64,000 nt of DNA from the NCBI RefSeq assembly GCF_019431355.1, contig NZ_CP080269.1:310001-374000 (forward strand), written 5' to 3'. Positions 33,141 through 41,136 of this stretch are shown here, one piece after another. Within the stretch, counting starts at the first letter, position 1, and each line of letters starts with the position of its first letter. The translations under genes were made by a program, and so were the position numbers. The notes under the pieces are model-generated. The model saw nothing but the letters and a program-made list of their open reading frames with translations. It ran no database searches and was not told the DNA's origin. This DNA comes from Paenibacillus sp. R14(2021) (GTDB lineage Bacteria; Bacillota; Bacilli; Paenibacillales; Paenibacillaceae).

Positions 33141-34583
33141 ATGGCTTCTACTGAAACGAAAGCGGTAAACGGGGGAAATCAAGAAGAGAAGAACGAACCG
33201 CCTAAGCTGAAATGGTGGCAGCTTTCGCTGCTTGGCGTCGGCTGCACGATCGGTACTGGATTTTTTCTGGGCTCCGCCATATCGATTAAGGCTGGGGGAC
33301 CGGCGGCATTGCTTTCTTATGCCATCGCTGCGCTCGTCACGCTGGTCGTCTTCGACGTCCTGGCGAAAATGACAGCCGAAGAGCCGCTCGAAGGCTCCTT
33401 CAGGGCATATGCCAAGAAGGCCTTCGGGCGGTGGGCTGGATTCAGCAGCGGCTGGGTCTATTGGTCGTCCGAGTTGTTGATTATGGGCAGCCAGCTGACA
33501 GCATTATCGCTCTTTACACGCCACTGGTTGGCCGGTGTCCCGATGTGGATCTTCGCCGCCTGTTACGGGGCGCTCGGCCTGTGCGTGGTCGTGATTGGGA
33601 CGAAAGCGTTCGAACGGGTGGAAAATGTATTCGCCGTCGTAAAGATCGCTGCCATTCTCATGTTTATCGTCATCGCCTTACTTGTCGTGCTGAACGTCAT
33701 CTACGTCCACGGCGAGCGCCATACCTTCACTGACTCCGTAACGCCGTTTGCCCCCTTTGGCTTCATAGGATGGTGGTCGTCGCTACTGCTGGCGATATAC
33801 GCATTCGGCGGCATTGAAGTCATGGGACTCATGGCGATGCGGCTTCAGAAGCCGGAAGAGGCGCCGAAAGCCGGACGCGTGATGCTGCTTCTGCTTGCGG
33901 TGATCTATATCGCTTCCCTGCTGCTCGCCATTCTGCTTGTACCTTGGCAGACGTTTCATTCCAAACAAAGCCCGTTCATGCTGGCGCTCGCTCTATTCCG
34001 GCTGCCATGGGCGCTTACCGTGTTCAACGCCGTTCTCATCGTCGCGGGATTCTCGACAATGGTCGCCTCCTTGTTTGCGGTAACTAAAATTCTCGTCACG
34101 CTCGCCAAAGATAAAGATGCTCCGACCTTTTTCACCCGGAGCTGGAAAGGAAAGCCGATTGCCGCGATTAGCCTTACAACGGGCGGGCTCGTACTGTCGA
34201 CCGTGTTCGCGCTGCTGATGCCGGGCCGAATCTATGAATATTTCACGATTGCCGCCGGATTGATGCTGCTTTACAATTGGCTGTTTATTCTTGCGAGCTC
34301 GTTCAAGCTGTTGAAGCTTACTGTTTGGGGCCGCGTCAAGAGCATGGCTGGCATGGCCGTGCTGCTGGCGGCAGTGGCAGGCTGCGTCGTCCATCATATG
34401 AGTCGTCCCGGTTTCTACATCAGCCTTGCCTTCGCGGCTGTGATCGGCGTGCTTACCCTCGTCATGAGGAAACGTTGGAAAGGCGGGGCGCCAAGCGGTC
34501 CGCAGCAAGGCAGGACCGAGCGTTTCTCACCCAAACAGCATTCGGAACGCCTCAAATCCAAAATACGCGCCAAATCCGATTAA
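33141..34583 (+). CDS. Amino-acid permease, APC family
   Basis: 480 aa, about 12 membrane segments. The substrate-binding GCTIGTGFFLGSA in helix 1 and FGFIGWWSSLLLAIYAFGGI in helix 6 are classic for APC transporters. A hydrophilic C-terminal tail of about 40 residues is present. It probably imports an amino acid by H+ or Na+ symport. Its last 57 nt overlap the end of the convergent LysE-type gene on the other strand. Confidence 0.88.
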   Translation: MASTETKAVNGGNQEEKNEPPKLKWWQLSLLGVGCTIGTGFFLGSAISIKAGGPAALLSYAIAALVTLVVFDVLAKMTAEEPLEGSFRAYAKKAFGRWAGFSSGWVYWSSELLIMGSQLTALSLFTRHWLAGVPMWIFAACYGALGLCVVVIGTKAFERVENVFAVVKIAAILMFIVIALLVVLNVIYVHGERHTFTDSVTPFAPFGFIGWWSSLLLAIYAFGGIEVMGLMAMRLQKPEEAPKAGRVMLLLLAVIYIASLLLAILLVPWQTFHSKQSPFMLALALFRLPWALTVFNAVLIVAGFSTMVASLFAVTKILVTLAKDKDAPTFFTRSWKGKPIAAISLTTGGLVLSTVFALLMPGRIYEYFTIAAGLMLLYNWLFILASSFKLLKLTVWGRVKSMAGMAVLLAAVAGCVVHHMSRPGFYISLAFAAVIGVLTLVMRKRWKGGAPSGPQQGRTERFSPKQHSERLKSKIRAKSD

Positions 34584-35156
34584 CGACAGTCCGGAAATGA
34601 TCGAAATGAACTGGATCAACGGGCCGTTCAACCATTTTCGGAAGAATCCGGCCAAACCCGCCATCGAGATGTCCCAAAAGGCTATTCCCGCGATGATAGC
34701 CAGACTGGCCGCCGCTAGCTCGCGAGTATCGTACCGGACCGTCATCTCGATGAGAACGGAGCCGTAAATGCCGAGCCAGAACAAGATAGACAGCGGATTG
34801 GACACCGACAAGAGGAAGCCCGACAGTAGTGTCTTCCCGTAGGCGGAATTTCCAGAATCCGACCGGGCAAGCGGCACTTTCCGCGCGCCGTTCACGCTTT
34901 CGATTCCGGTGTAGATGAGCACGAAAGCGCCGAACAGCCATAGAAACGTCTGAATAAACGGGATCGAGATAAAGTGAACCAGCCCAAAAAAGACGAGTAC
35001 CATAAAAAAAATATCCGCCATCATTGCACCAATGCCGATTAGCCAGGCATGCAGAAATCCATGCTTCATGCCCTTGTCCAACTGCGCTGCGTTGATCGGG
35101 CCGATCGGAGCAGATAGAGAAAGGCCGAGCAAAAAATAACCGAAAAGAACGGACAC
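34527..35156 (-). CDS. LysE-family amino-acid exporter
   Basis: 209 aa with 5-6 membrane segments. The start LFGYFLLGLSLSAPIGPINA carries the LysE/RhtB helix-1 motif APIGP, and ESVNGARKVPLARSD is the cytosolic loop. Such carriers export lysine, arginine, threonine or homoserine. With the importer gene converging on it, the two could antagonise each other by transcription interference; this is inference from the 57-nt tail overlap. Confidence 0.85.
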   Translation of the reverse strand: MSVLFGYFLLGLSLSAPIGPINAAQLDKGMKHGFLHAWLIGIGAMMADIFFMVLVFFGLVHFISIPFIQTFLWLFGAFVLIYTGIESVNGARKVPLARSDSGNSAYGKTLLSGFLLSVSNPLSILFWLGIYGSVLIEMTVRYDTRELAAASLAIIAGIAFWDISMAGLAGFFRKWLNGPLIQFISIISGLSLIGFGAYFGFEAFRMLFG

Positions 35157-35313
35157 TTCGCTTGAGCCTCCCTTCGTTAATGACTAAACAGGCGGAACTT
35201 GTACCTGCCTGTACAAGTTATTCCTTCACGGCCGAGTTTATGTCGGAGAACACACGTGCGTCATTTAGATTTTTGAGCACTAGGTAAAGGGGAATCACCG
35301 TAAAAATGGAAAA

Positions 35314-35344
35314 CAAAAAACGCCCCTTGGAATGCCCTGGGGCG
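35314..35344 (-). terminator. Terminator read leftward, upstream of the lysE-like gene
   Basis: CGCCCC pairs with GGGGCG and the left flank is a run of A, so it terminates minus-strand transcription. No intact minus-strand gene lies to its right. It may mark the end of a lost gene. Confidence 0.6.
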
Positions 35345-35355
35345 TAATGATGTTT

Positions 35356-35399
35356 GAATAACGCGAGCGGCAGAAACCAAAAAACCAGTGCAAGAAGCC
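35356..35399 (-). pseudogene. Short fragment of an MFS transporter gene
   Basis: About 44 nt with roughly 86 percent identity to 25760-25804 inside the MFS gene (shared block CGAGCGGCAGAAACC, then AAAACCA). It is in the same minus-strand sense and just ahead of a leftward terminator. It is probably the scar of a deleted paralogue. Confidence 0.45.
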
Positions 35400-35489
35400 A
35401 TGTCTATGCACGCAAATTTAATAATCCAGCAATTTCAAGCATACCCTTACTACAGTAAAATCATCTCTATTCTGCAGGAGGGATCAAGC

Positions 35490-36287
35490 TTGATGCAAGC
35501 CGCATTATTTGAACATCGTTTTTGGCTGCAGATATTGGGGGATCATGGAAGGTTTATCGTTAACTCATTGTCTCCGATTGAAAACCAGGATATCCAACAT
35601 GCATCCTATTTTATTCAAGCATTCGATAATCTTCTTGAGCAAGCGCGAAGGGGAGGTTCGGAAACAGAGGTTAGTACGATCAATAACAAAGCCCTTGCGC
35701 TTACGATCGAGTTCAGAGCGTTCAAATTGGATTTACTGCGCAGAATGCTTCTTGGAACAGTAATCATCAGTTTAACGCCTTCGTTTATCAATCATATGCT
35801 TAACGAATTGGAAGAATATCTGCGTATTTTAAATGATTTGGTCGCTGGTAAACCGGTGCCGGTATTCGATGCGCTGCATTATGATTTTTTGTGGCTGCCT
35901 GATGCAGCGGGTCATGCGGCTGCGATTGCAAGCGATTTGGATGCAGTCGAGAAAGCTTTAATCAAGCGGAGCCAAAAATTCGAGAAACACTTTAATCAAC
36001 TTTATCTTAAAAGCATTGAAATGGCCGGCTTCATGCGAACAAATTTAAAGGAGTTTCCTGCTTTCGGGAGGCTCCATAAGGAAGTCGGCATTGAAATGAA
36101 ATGCTTTATGGGATTCTTAAATGAATTGGAGGAATTGGAAATAACCGCTGAGGTATTAGACCGGATCAGTCCGTTAATGCCTGACCACATGTTTAGAGAA
36201 GAATGCTATTACTTAGGAAAACTCGCAAACCTTGGACTAGTTTCGAATCCAAACTGTCAGGCGGATAAACCAAGAATACAAGGGTGA
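35490..36287 (+). CDS. DUF2935-family protein
   Basis: About 265 aa. It begins MMQAALFEHRFWLQILGDHG, the start of the DUF2935 domain, and has two repeated helical halves, with HYDFLWLPDAAGHAAAIASD at the second. I place the start at TTG 35490 (or ATG 35493) because AGGAGGG at 35476-35482 gives correct spacing. The frame is open to 35388, but that part has no ribosome site and begins in a transporter-gene fragment. Conserved Glu and His residues suggest a ferritin-like metal-binding bundle. Role unknown, common in spore formers. Confidence 0.82.
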   Translation: MMQAALFEHRFWLQILGDHGRFIVNSLSPIENQDIQHASYFIQAFDNLLEQARRGGSETEVSTINNKALALTIEFRAFKLDLLRRMLLGTVIISLTPSFINHMLNELEEYLRILNDLVAGKPVPVFDALHYDFLWLPDAAGHAAAIASDLDAVEKALIKRSQKFEKHFNQLYLKSIEMAGFMRTNLKEFPAFGRLHKEVGIEMKCFMGFLNELEELEITAEVLDRISPLMPDHMFREECYYLGKLANLGLVSNPNCQADKPRIQG

Positions 36288-36318
36288 TTCCTTTCAATTC
36301 CTATCGAACAAATGATGC

Positions 36319-36346
36319 AAAGAGCCCCGCAGAAAGGGGCTCTTTG
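36319..36346 (+). terminator. Terminator shared by DUF2935 and coiled-coil copy B
   Basis: AAAGAGCCCC (36319-36328) pairs with GGGGCTCTTT (36336-36345). Confidence 0.8.
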
Positions 36347-36359
36347 TGTTGTGTTCTTA

Positions 36360-36704
36360 CTATTGCGTTCTAAGAACGTCATTCGATTGATTATATTGAG
36401 GCGATACCATAGACGTGGCAAAGGTGTTCGACGTATTTACCAATTGATTGCAAGCATTCGAAATTTGATGCAGCTGTTGAATCGCCGTTTGATGGCCTTG
36501 TAATGCGGTTTGAATGATATGGGCGGCTTGTTTTTCGCGTTGGGCAAGTTGTTCCAGCTGCATGGCGTTTTCTTGTTCTTGTCTCATTAGTTGTTCATAT
36601 TGCATGGATGCTTGCTGTGTCTGATGGGTTAATTGCTGAATTAATTGTTCACACTGTGCGAGGAGCTGATTCGGCTGCGTAAAGTTATTGTAATTCGATT
36701 GCAC
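36360..36704 (-). CDS. Glutamine-rich coiled-coil protein, copy B
   Basis: 114 aa, about 90 percent identical to copy A at 30202-30552, with most changes in the C-terminal 20 residues. The same coiled coil, ribosome site and sigma-G promoter are present. The upstream 75 nt are almost identical to those of copy A, so the whole transcription unit was duplicated. Forespore expression is likely; function unknown. Confidence 0.75.
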   Translation of the reverse strand: MQSNYNNFTQPNQLLAQCEQLIQQLTHQTQQASMQYEQLMRQEQENAMQLEQLAQREKQAAHIIQTALQGHQTAIQQLHQISNACNQLVNTSNTFATSMVSPQYNQSNDVLRTQ

Positions 36705-36740
36705 GTTTTGTGCCTCCTAATTTTGTATTTCTAACAGACG

Positions 36741-36771
36741 TAGTATGTAAGCGTACCTTGAAACTTATTCA
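36741..36771 (-). promoter_or_regulatory. Sigma-G-type promoter of coiled-coil copy B
   Basis: On the minus strand TGAATA (36771-36766), 18 nt, then CATACTA (36747-36741). It is identical in both boxes to the promoter of copy A. Confidence 0.8.
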
Positions 36772-36873
36772 GAATAGTTCCATTATGTTCAGGGAAAACC
36801 AAGATATATCAATATCGGTCTTAACGTCGTAACTGATAATTGATACGCAAAGGAAAAGAAGGGAGAACGACCA

Positions 36874-37107
36874 ATGAATCAATCAGCAGATGCAATGACT
36901 GCAAAGGAATTGGAGTACATTGCAGATTCCATGTCCAATGAAGACTTGCTGCTAAAACAATGTACGGTAGCCGCCGCAACCGTTCAAAATCCGGAAATCA
37001 AACAAACCGTGAACCAGTTTAAGGATAAACACAACCAGCATTATCAGACGCTGTTATCAATGATGGAACAACACCGAACAATGGCTCCAACGCAGCCTCA
37101 ACAATAA
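36874..37107 (+). CDS. Small spore-coat-like protein before the CotF gene
   Basis: 77 aa, helical. The pattern MTAKELEYIADSMSNEDLLL plus KDKHNQHYQTLL resembles the N-terminal half of CotF-type coat proteins. It has an AAGGGAG ribosome site. It lies 16 nt ahead of a clearer CotF-like gene, so the pair probably encodes coat partners, perhaps from a split or duplicated CotF. Confidence 0.7.
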   Translation: MNQSADAMTAKELEYIADSMSNEDLLLKQCTVAAATVQNPEIKQTVNQFKDKHNQHYQTLLSMMEQHRTMAPTQPQQ

Positions 37108-37123
37108 GAGGAGGATTAACCGA

Positions 37124-37438
37124 GTGAATAATCAAATCAATCTACCTGAAGAAGACATTTCCAATACCATTTTGGCGGATTTAAAACGCGTTACTAGGGA
37201 ATATGCGACGGCTGCAACGGAATCTGTCTGTCCTCAAATCAGGAAAATGTTCACGGACCTGCTAAATGAGACGCTAACGATGCAGGGTGAGCTTTACACG
37301 GTTTTGAAGCAGGCAAACTTGTATAATGCCTCGTCGCCGGTCCTGCAACAAGAGATCGATAAGCAAATTGCTCAGTATAAGCAAACACAACAAAAAACGT
37401 CTCAGTTTGCTGAACAAAGCGTCCTTCAATTTCAATGA
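37124..37438 (+). CDS. CotF-family spore coat protein
   Basis: 104 aa. It has the family core TILADLKRVTREYATAATES followed by VCPQIRKMFTDLLNETLTMQ and GELY, as in CotF-like coat proteins of Bacillales. GTG 37124 follows GAGGAGGATTAACC. Gln-rich C-terminus. It is in an operon with the gene before it and probably the 42-aa gene after it. Confidence 0.85.
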   Translation: MNNQINLPEEDISNTILADLKRVTREYATAATESVCPQIRKMFTDLLNETLTMQGELYTVLKQANLYNASSPVLQQEIDKQIAQYKQTQQKTSQFAEQSVLQFQ

Positions 37439-37458
37439 GATAATCGAGGTGAAGAGTG

Positions 37459-37587
37459 ATGGAATCCACTAGTGACTTCGTAAAAAAGTTTGAGGCTACT
37501 CAAGAGAAGCAGCGGAAGAATGCGGGGAGGGGTAAAGGCAAGCCGTCACAGAAATTAGCTAACGTGCAGCATACGAACAACCCTTAA
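37459..37587 (+). CDS. Small basic protein, 42 aa
   Basis: ATG 37459 to TAA 37585-37587, with GAGGTGAAG upstream and only 20 nt after the CotF-like stop. Sequence features: FVKKFEATQEKQRK, then NAGRGKGKPSQK. It is very basic and hydrophilic, like minor small acid-soluble or coat proteins, but no family is recognised. Confidence 0.55.
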   Translation: MESTSDFVKKFEATQEKQRKNAGRGKGKPSQKLANVQHTNNP

Positions 37588-37632
37588 TCGATGTGTGTCT
37601 TTAAAAGCAAATAGTAATCCTTTGTCTCGCTG

Positions 37633-37658
37633 AAAGCCGCGTAAAATGCGGCTTTTTT
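37633..37658 (+). terminator. Terminator after the CotF cluster
   Basis: AAAGCCGC (37633-37640) pairs with GCGGCTTT (37648-37655), followed by T-run. Confidence 0.8.
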
Positions 37659-37742
37659 GCATGTATAACATATGAAGATACTCTGATCCGCGTGCACGTA
37701 AAGACACTGAACTGGACGCGGAACGGCATACTTAAAAGGCTG

Positions 37743-37777
37743 AGAAGACCATCCGCACAGGACGGTCTTTATTTTTT
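37743..37777 (+). terminator. Second hairpin upstream of the GMC oxidoreductase
   Basis: AAGACCATCC pairs with GGACGGTCTT (one mismatch), followed by ATTTTTTT. It probably blocks read-through into the GMC gene. Confidence 0.65.
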
Positions 37778-37840
37778 TAAAAACAGGCACATTTGAATTG
37801 GGGTTGAAATAGTCTACAGAAGCTTATTGGAGGTGTTAAG

Positions 37841-39466
37841 GTGGGCAAAAAATTAATTTTCGACTATATTGTTGTCGGAACGGGACCGGCTGGAGCGGTG
37901 ATTGCCAAAACGTTATCAGATGATAAAAAGACGTCGGTTCTTCTTATAGAAGCAGGCGAGAATAACGATAAGGATAAGCCGATCAGAGACTCCACTTTTG
38001 CACTGGAATTGGAAGAGCACTTTTTCCCTCAATATTTTTGGCAAGGAGAGGGAGTCCCTCAAGAAGAGGTTGATGACCGTTCATTCGAATGGACAACAGG
38101 GCGGCTTTTGGGCGGAGGTTCATCCATTAACGGGGAACAATATGTGCGACCTACATCGGCTGTGTTTAGAGAGTGGGAAAAGTTGCTCGGACCATTATGG
38201 TCGCCTAGACGCGCAATACTTCGCTTCAAAAAATTAGAGAAGTATAACGGTCAATCAGATAATCCGCAGTTTCGTGGGTTTAGAGGGCGAATCAACATCC
38301 GGCAGGCACCGAGGAACCCGACTACGATGGCCGAAAAATTAACCGAAGCCATTGAACGAGCCACCGGGTATCAGGAAATTGTCGATTATAATGATCCTCG
38401 AACGCCACTAGGACCGTTTACACGTTGGCAGCTCTATCAAAATCCGGATGGAACGAGAGAAAGCTCGTCGAGCGCGTTCTTATCATCGGATATAATTCTC
38501 CCAAACGGGAGCGGCGCGAGAGGGCGGAAGCTGCGGGTATTCGTCAAGACAACTGCGCTCCGCGTTCTCTTCTCCAATAAACGTGCGAACGGAGTCGAGC
38601 TTCTCAAGGAAGGAAAGCATCTAAGCGCTTACGCCAGGAAGAAGGTCATCATTTCGGCCGGAATCAATAGCGCACAGCTATTAATGCTATCCGGCATCGG
38701 ACCCGCTAATCTTCTTCGGCAAGCAGGCATACCTGTCGTATTCGATAATCCTAATGTAGGAAAGAAGTTAAGAAACCATACACTTAACTTTGCATCTTTC
38801 ACAACGAATCCCGTTGATCAAGCATTGCCCCTGGGTGATCCGAATGCCTTATATACAGGGGGAGCTTTCCTGCCGGACCCTTCCGGAAAAGATCCCGACA
38901 GAAGAGCCGTTCAACTTATCGGTATCGCTGCTGAAGGAACGCTGAATATTGCGATCTTATGGTTACGCCCAAGAAGCCGTGGAAGTATTAAGATCCAGAA
39001 CAATGACCCGTTGACAATAAGCTTAGCGGATGAAGCTTTTCTGGTTAATCCGGACGATTTAGAATCGGTTAAGAATATTTATAAAATGTACATTAAGGAT
39101 ATCGCGGCGAAGCTGGAAGAAATCGATCCTTCCTATCAATTGGTTTCGCCGACGCTGGATGTGATTGATGATGATTCCCAGTTGGAGGCATTCATTAAGC
39201 AAAATTTCGACCATAACCACCATCAACAAGGATCACTGCGTATGGCCCCTTTAACCAGAGGAGGAGTTGTTGATCGACGAGGCCAGGTTCATGGGGTAAA
39301 GGATTTAATTGTTGCAGATGCTTCCATTATTCCGTTTACTGTCGACGGGAACACCTCGTCAGCGGCATTTCTTATCGGCTATACGATTGCTCGGCAGCTT
39401 AAGAAAAAGCCGAACATAAATCAAAAACGCAGGACAAATGAACTGCATGAAATTGACGGGGAATAA
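37841..39466 (+). CDS. GMC-family FAD oxidoreductase
   Basis: 541 aa. The FAD-binding dinucleotide fold is at the N-terminus (VVGTGPAGAVIAKTL, then LLIEAGEN), and GRLLGGGSSINGEQYVRPT is the GMC signature 1 region. The C-terminal domain has NHHQQGSLRMAPL and DASIIPFTVDGNTSSAAFL, holding the catalytic His. Substrates of the family include choline, glucose and other alcohols. Start GTG 37841, with TTGGAGGTG upstream. DUF1259 genes follow, an arrangement that may be functional. Confidence 0.9.
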   Translation: MGKKLIFDYIVVGTGPAGAVIAKTLSDDKKTSVLLIEAGENNDKDKPIRDSTFALELEEHFFPQYFWQGEGVPQEEVDDRSFEWTTGRLLGGGSSINGEQYVRPTSAVFREWEKLLGPLWSPRRAILRFKKLEKYNGQSDNPQFRGFRGRINIRQAPRNPTTMAEKLTEAIERATGYQEIVDYNDPRTPLGPFTRWQLYQNPDGTRESSSSAFLSSDIILPNGSGARGRKLRVFVKTTALRVLFSNKRANGVELLKEGKHLSAYARKKVIISAGINSAQLLMLSGIGPANLLRQAGIPVVFDNPNVGKKLRNHTLNFASFTTNPVDQALPLGDPNALYTGGAFLPDPSGKDPDRRAVQLIGIAAEGTLNIAILWLRPRSRGSIKIQNNDPLTISLADEAFLVNPDDLESVKNIYKMYIKDIAAKLEEIDPSYQLVSPTLDVIDDDSQLEAFIKQNFDHNHHQQGSLRMAPLTRGGVVDRRGQVHGVKDLIVADASIIPFTVDGNTSSAAFLIGYTIARQLKKKPNINQKRRTNELHEIDGE

Positions 39467-39467
39467 T

Positions 39468-39495
39468 CGCGTCCACTCGGACGCGTTTTTTTTTT
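39468..39495 (+). terminator. Terminator after the GMC gene
   Basis: CGCGTCC (39468-39474) pairs with GGACGCG (39479-39485), followed by ten T. Confidence 0.92.
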
Positions 39496-39571
39496 GAAAC
39501 TAGTAATCTGCCCAATTCAATTTCCTCTCTTGATCATAGATTATCCAGAACGCGATTAAAGGAGGAGCTAT

Positions 39572-39991
39572 ATGGCTGAACAAGTGAAGGTAAGCCCGCA
39601 ATTCAGAAGGCTATGTACACAATTCGCAAGAATTCTAGGGGGCGAATCAGAAATTGAGGAAGGTCCGGTCTGTTTTGTCACGCGGATGACGAACCTCAGG
39701 GAAACGATCTTGGGCAGGAGAACGCAATCTCCTCTTGTTCAAATGCAGATGTTCTCGTTTGAATCTCTCGATCGTTCGGGTCGTGCTCTTTGTCTGGGCG
39801 AAACTGCCGTACATCAAAATCAGGTTAATCGATTGATTACGAATCTCCGTAAACGGGGGATCAAAGTGACTGCGGTTCATAATCATTGGCTCAAAGAAAA
39901 TCCTCGCTTAATGTATATGCACTGGGAAGCCATCATGAATCCTGTTGTTTTTGCTAGAAGAACCAAAGACTCCATTTCATTCTTGGGTTAA
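39572..39991 (+). CDS. DUF1259-family protein, first of a tandem pair
   Basis: 139 aa. It has the DUF1259 hallmark FSFESLDRSGRALCLGETAV followed by a HNHWL motif (VTAVHNHWLKENPRLMYMHW), with His residues suggesting metal binding. No signal peptide, unlike the LpqO-type lipoprotein members. AAAGGAGGAG ribosome site. About 60 percent identical to the next gene. Confidence 0.85.
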   Translation: MAEQVKVSPQFRRLCTQFARILGGESEIEEGPVCFVTRMTNLRETILGRRTQSPLVQMQMFSFESLDRSGRALCLGETAVHQNQVNRLITNLRKRGIKVTAVHNHWLKENPRLMYMHWEAIMNPVVFARRTKDSISFLG

Positions 39992-40039
39992 TGGCTGAGC
40001 AATGTCTATAGGTTAAGAAACAAGGAGAGGATGATTCGT

Positions 40040-40456
40040 ATGGCGGTGAAAGCTAGCCCGCGTTTTATAAGGATTTGCAACCAATTCTCATCTATTTTAG
40101 GTGCTACGGAGCATGAAATTACAAAGGGTCCAGTCTGTTTTGTCTCTAGAAATAGAAGGATCAATGCCGCAATATTGGGAAGACGCACCAAGTCTCCTTT
40201 AGTTCGATATCAATTGTTCTCGTTCGAGTCATTGGACAGTTCAGGGCGCGCACTCTGTTTAGGGGAAACGGCGCTTTTCCAAAACCAAGCAAATCGGTTG
40301 CTTTCCAATCTTCGCAAAAACGGGATAAAAGTAACGGCGGTCCATAATCACTGGCTGTTCGAGAACCCGCGTCTCATGTATATCCACTGGGAGTCAATCG
40401 ATAATCCCATTGCCTTTGCGAGAAAAGTAAAACGTTCTATTGCGTTCTTGGGTTAA
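40040..40456 (+). CDS. DUF1259-family protein, second of a tandem pair
   Basis: 138 aa. The core FSFESLDSSGRALCLGETAL and VTAVHNHWLFENPRLMYIHW repeat those of the first copy. ATG 40040 is chosen over ATG 40031 because GGAGAGG ends at 40030 and 40040 matches the start of the first copy. The tandem arrangement points to gene duplication. Function unknown. The stretch 40457-40658 shows no gene. Confidence 0.85.
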   Translation: MAVKASPRFIRICNQFSSILGATEHEITKGPVCFVSRNRRINAAILGRRTKSPLVRYQLFSFESLDSSGRALCLGETALFQNQANRLLSNLRKNGIKVTAVHNHWLFENPRLMYIHWESIDNPIAFARKVKRSIAFLG

Positions 40457-40684
40457 TTTCACATTACGATTTAATCGGATTTGACTAATCTAACCGCAGA
40501 GCATATGAGACCTAACAAAACCTTATAGGTAGTTCGTGTAACGCACTCGTAATGCGTAGACAGAACGCCCCACAAGTTTATGAAAAACTCGCAAACCTCA
40601 CGGGAAACCCCACATTTTATTTTAGGGTATTATTTGAATTAAGTAAAAAACTCCTCGCTGCGTATGGAGGCCACTGAAAAACTT

Positions 40685-40732
40685 AAAAAGGAGCAAGTTA
40701 TCAATTTTTTGAGGAGCTTGCTCCTTTTTTAC
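40685..40732 (+). terminator. Subterminal hairpin of the IS remnant, left end
   Basis: AAAAAGGAGCAAG pairs with CTTGCTCCTTTTT with a loop of about 20 nt, just inside the left end. It would stop transcription entering the element. Confidence 0.6.
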
Positions 40733-40754
40733 TTTGATTATAACAAGGGAAAGC

Positions 40755-41008
40755 AGGGGCGGCGGAAGAAAGAAGATGAATTAGAATTCAATAAAGATGC
40801 CGCCCTGTATGACTGCAAGGCCGGCCATATGAAGATTCGAAAAGAGCGGGCCAAGGAATGCTACTAGATCGAGGCGAAGAACAGCGAGCTTAAACATCGA
40901 CACGGGTATGTTGTAGCCGCATCCTCGGGTCTATTCGGAATGGAGTTACAGGGGGCAATGGCAATATTTGCTGTAAACCTGAAACGAATCTTGAAACTAA
41001 CAGATTAA
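40755..41008 (+). pseudogene. IS1182-family transposase, C-terminal remnant
   Basis: The frame reads KKEDELEFNKDAALYDCKAG and HMKIRKERAKECY, then TAG at about 40865, then in the same frame IEAKNSELKHRHGY and SGLFGMELQGAMAIFAVNLK. These are the conserved C-terminal blocks of IS1182 transposases. The Cys-rich middle block and the whole N-terminus are gone. Confidence 0.8.
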
Positions 41009-41039
41009 AAATGGGTACCCAAATCGGGAACAAATGTAA

Positions 41040-41087
41040 GAAAAAGACGACATTATATCCAAATGCTGGATTGAAAGTCGTCTTTTG
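41040..41087 (+). terminator. Subterminal hairpin of the IS remnant, right end
   Basis: AAAAAGACGAC pairs with GTCGTCTTTT around a long loop, just inside the right end. With the left hairpin it insulates the element. Confidence 0.55.
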
Positions 41088-41136
41088 TTTTGTTCATTTA
41101 TATATTTCAATAATGCTTTAGTGGCCTCCTGCGTAT

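Larger units (their letters stand above)
40659..41136 (+). mobile_element. IS1182-family insertion sequence remnant with inverted ends and 7-bp target duplication
   Basis: The left end GGAGGCCACTGAAAA at 40666 and the right end at 41129 (reverse complement GGAGGCCACTAAAGC) form imperfect inverted repeats. Both are flanked by TGCGTAT (40659-40665 and 41130-41136), a target-site duplication. Inside lie the C-terminal parts of an IS1182-type transposase. The element is only 464 bp instead of the usual 1.6-2 kb, so most of it is deleted. Confidence 0.85.
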
